Assembly: GCA_040768925.1 (NCBI GenBank)
Contig: JAXGLZ010000003.1
Span: forward strand, 1 to 64,000
From: CALNBC01 sp040768925
Lineage (GTDB): Bacteria; Bacillota; Clostridia; Christensenellales; CALWSW01
Reading direction: 5' to 3'
DNA length: 64,000 bases
Position 1 is the first letter of the stretch. Each line of letters begins with the position of its first letter. This document shows positions 63,206 to 64,000 of the stretch, piece after piece. Position numbers and translations under genes: made by a program. A model generated the notes under the pieces. It was not told the DNA's origin and made no database searches. It saw nothing but the letters and a program-made list of their open reading frames with translations.

Positions 63206-63250
63206 TTTGACGTCCTAAAAGGCAGGCTCTCCCTCCCTGCATCGTCAGAA

Positions 63251-64000
63251 TCAGCCCGCAAAGAAACGGATGTATTTTTCCACGATTTCCGCCACCCACT
63301 CCTGCTGCTTTTTCGCAAGGACGCTCAGGTGGGGCCTTTTTTCGCCCGGGGCCAGCAGTTCCGCCGTTTTTTTCATGCAATGGCTGCTGATTTCCGTGTT
63401 TACGTTGATCTTCGCGATTCTCCCGGCGATGCAGGCGCGGATTTTTTCCTCGGGAATGCCGCTTCCGCCGTGCAAAACAAGGGGGATGCCGCAGGCGGCG
63501 TCGATGCGCTCCAGAATGTCCGTCCTGATATTCGGCTCGCCTTTATACAGCCCGTGCATCGTGCCGATGGAAACGGCCAGGGCGTCCACCCCGGTGAATT
63601 TAACGAATTCCGCGGCTTTTTGGGGGTCCGTATACTTTTGAACATCCGTTTCCTCGCCCTCGTGGCTCTCAAGCCCGGCGGCGATGGAGCCGAGCTCCGC
63701 CTCGACGCTGACGCCGCAGGCCCGGGCGACCTCGCAGACCCGCCTGGTATTTTTTGCGTTCTCTTCAAACGAAAGGGCGCTGCCGTCGTACATGACGCTG
63801 CCGAATCCCGCCCGGATCGCCGCGTACACGACGTTCATATCCTTGCAGTGGTCGAGGTGCAGGCAGATATCGACGCCTTCGTGACTCATGGCCGCTGCCA
63901 TGGATACGGCTTCCGAAAGGCTCATGTTTTCCAGGTATTTGGCGCCGAAAGCCATGATCACCTGCTTTGTACCGGTTTTTTTTGCGGCTTCGAGCACGCC
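63251..64000 (-). CDS. Class II fructose-bisphosphate/ketose-bisphosphate aldolase (partial, N-terminus beyond window)
   Basis: The frame is open to the window edge, so the N-terminus is missing; 249 codons plus stop remain. Zinc ligands are visible in ICLHLDHCKDM and in the late ..VEAELGSIAG.. and VLHGGSGI segments. The loop GTMHGLYKGEP and NVNTEI complete the GatY/KbaY/FbaA-type barrel. Substrate could be fructose- or tagatose-1,6-bisphosphate. It lies upstream of the FGGY kinase on the same strand, separated by the repeat. Confidence 0.9.
   Translation of the reverse strand, partial: GVLEAAKKTGTKQVIMAFGAKYLENMSLSEAVSMAAAMSHEGVDICLHLDHCKDMNVVYAAIRAGFGSVMYDGSALSFEENAKNTRRVCEVARACGVSVEAELGSIAAGLESHEGEETDVQKYTDPQKAAEFVKFTGVDALAVSIGTMHGLYKGEPNIRTDILERIDAACGIPLVLHGGSGIPEEKIRACIAGRIAKINVNTEISSHCMKKTAELLAPGEKRPHLSVLAKKQQEWVAEIVEKYIRFFAG

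Overview
The window looks like a chromosome segment of an uncultured, GC-rich low-GC-lineage Firmicute of class Clostridia. Lineage markers are an IspH–ribosomal protein S1 fusion, a HutP-family protein, a CD1247-like protein, a TRAP (MtrB) homologue, the rapZ-whiA-crh cluster and a cysteine T-box. Two DNA types meet here: roughly 1-20,040 is accessory DNA of lower and uneven GC, and 20,054-64,000 is ordinary GC-rich core chromosome with almost every gene on the minus strand.

Accessory part (1-20,040). A minus-strand defence island starts from a consensus promoter at 13,396-13,424. In transcription order it encodes a protein with an NBR1-type Ig-like C-terminus, a small HTH protein, a complete type I restriction-modification system (hsdM, hsdS, a small membrane protein, hsdR), then a Hachiman-like pair in which the HamA protein carries an N-terminal TIR domain (4056-5567) followed by the HamB helicase (1451-4063), and finally a DUF4062-like protein that runs off the left edge. 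The HamA-like domain appears to have lost its own nuclease residues while the TIR catalytic glutamate is kept, so this may be a Hachiman variant whose killing activity has moved from DNA cleavage to TIR chemistry. To the right are two small element-borne ORFs flanking a strongly foldable RNA (13,686-13,788), a recombination scar joining a truncated ORF to the C-terminal part of a phage-type GH18 protein, and a recombinase-domain protein plus a large serine recombinase, which mark this as a mobile element. An AT-rich caspase-family gene and a solitary cluster of 20-bp repeats fill the space up to the core boundary.

Core part (20,054-64,000). Clusters in order: rlmD; mtrB(TRAP)-pfkA; a ComFB-like gene; dnaE; murB-rapZ-whiA-crh; an MBL-fold hydrolase; lit-tsaD; a lipoprotein-type class B sortase; a four-SH3b secreted protein; GNAT and a frameshifted trmO on the plus strand; T-box-controlled cysE-cysS; a PuuR-like regulator with the polyamine transporter potABCD; a VanW lipoprotein; a plus-strand GntR regulator overlapping a DNA methyltransferase; a CD1247-like gene, efp, an endonuclease-IV-like TIM barrel, a membrane protein, a cysteine hydrolase and glmM; cmk-plsC-ispH/rpsA; hutP; a flavoprotein, a histidine phosphatase and an RpiR regulator; surE; a sugar kinase and a class II aldolase cut by the right edge.

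Non-coding structure: a dispersed element of about 180-230 bp is present twice in inverted orientation (36,772-36,953 and 62,973-63,205); a 500-bp gap at 30,238-30,750 is a chain of large hairpins; and several intrinsic terminators and promoters can be read directly. No tRNA, rRNA or CRISPR array was seen.
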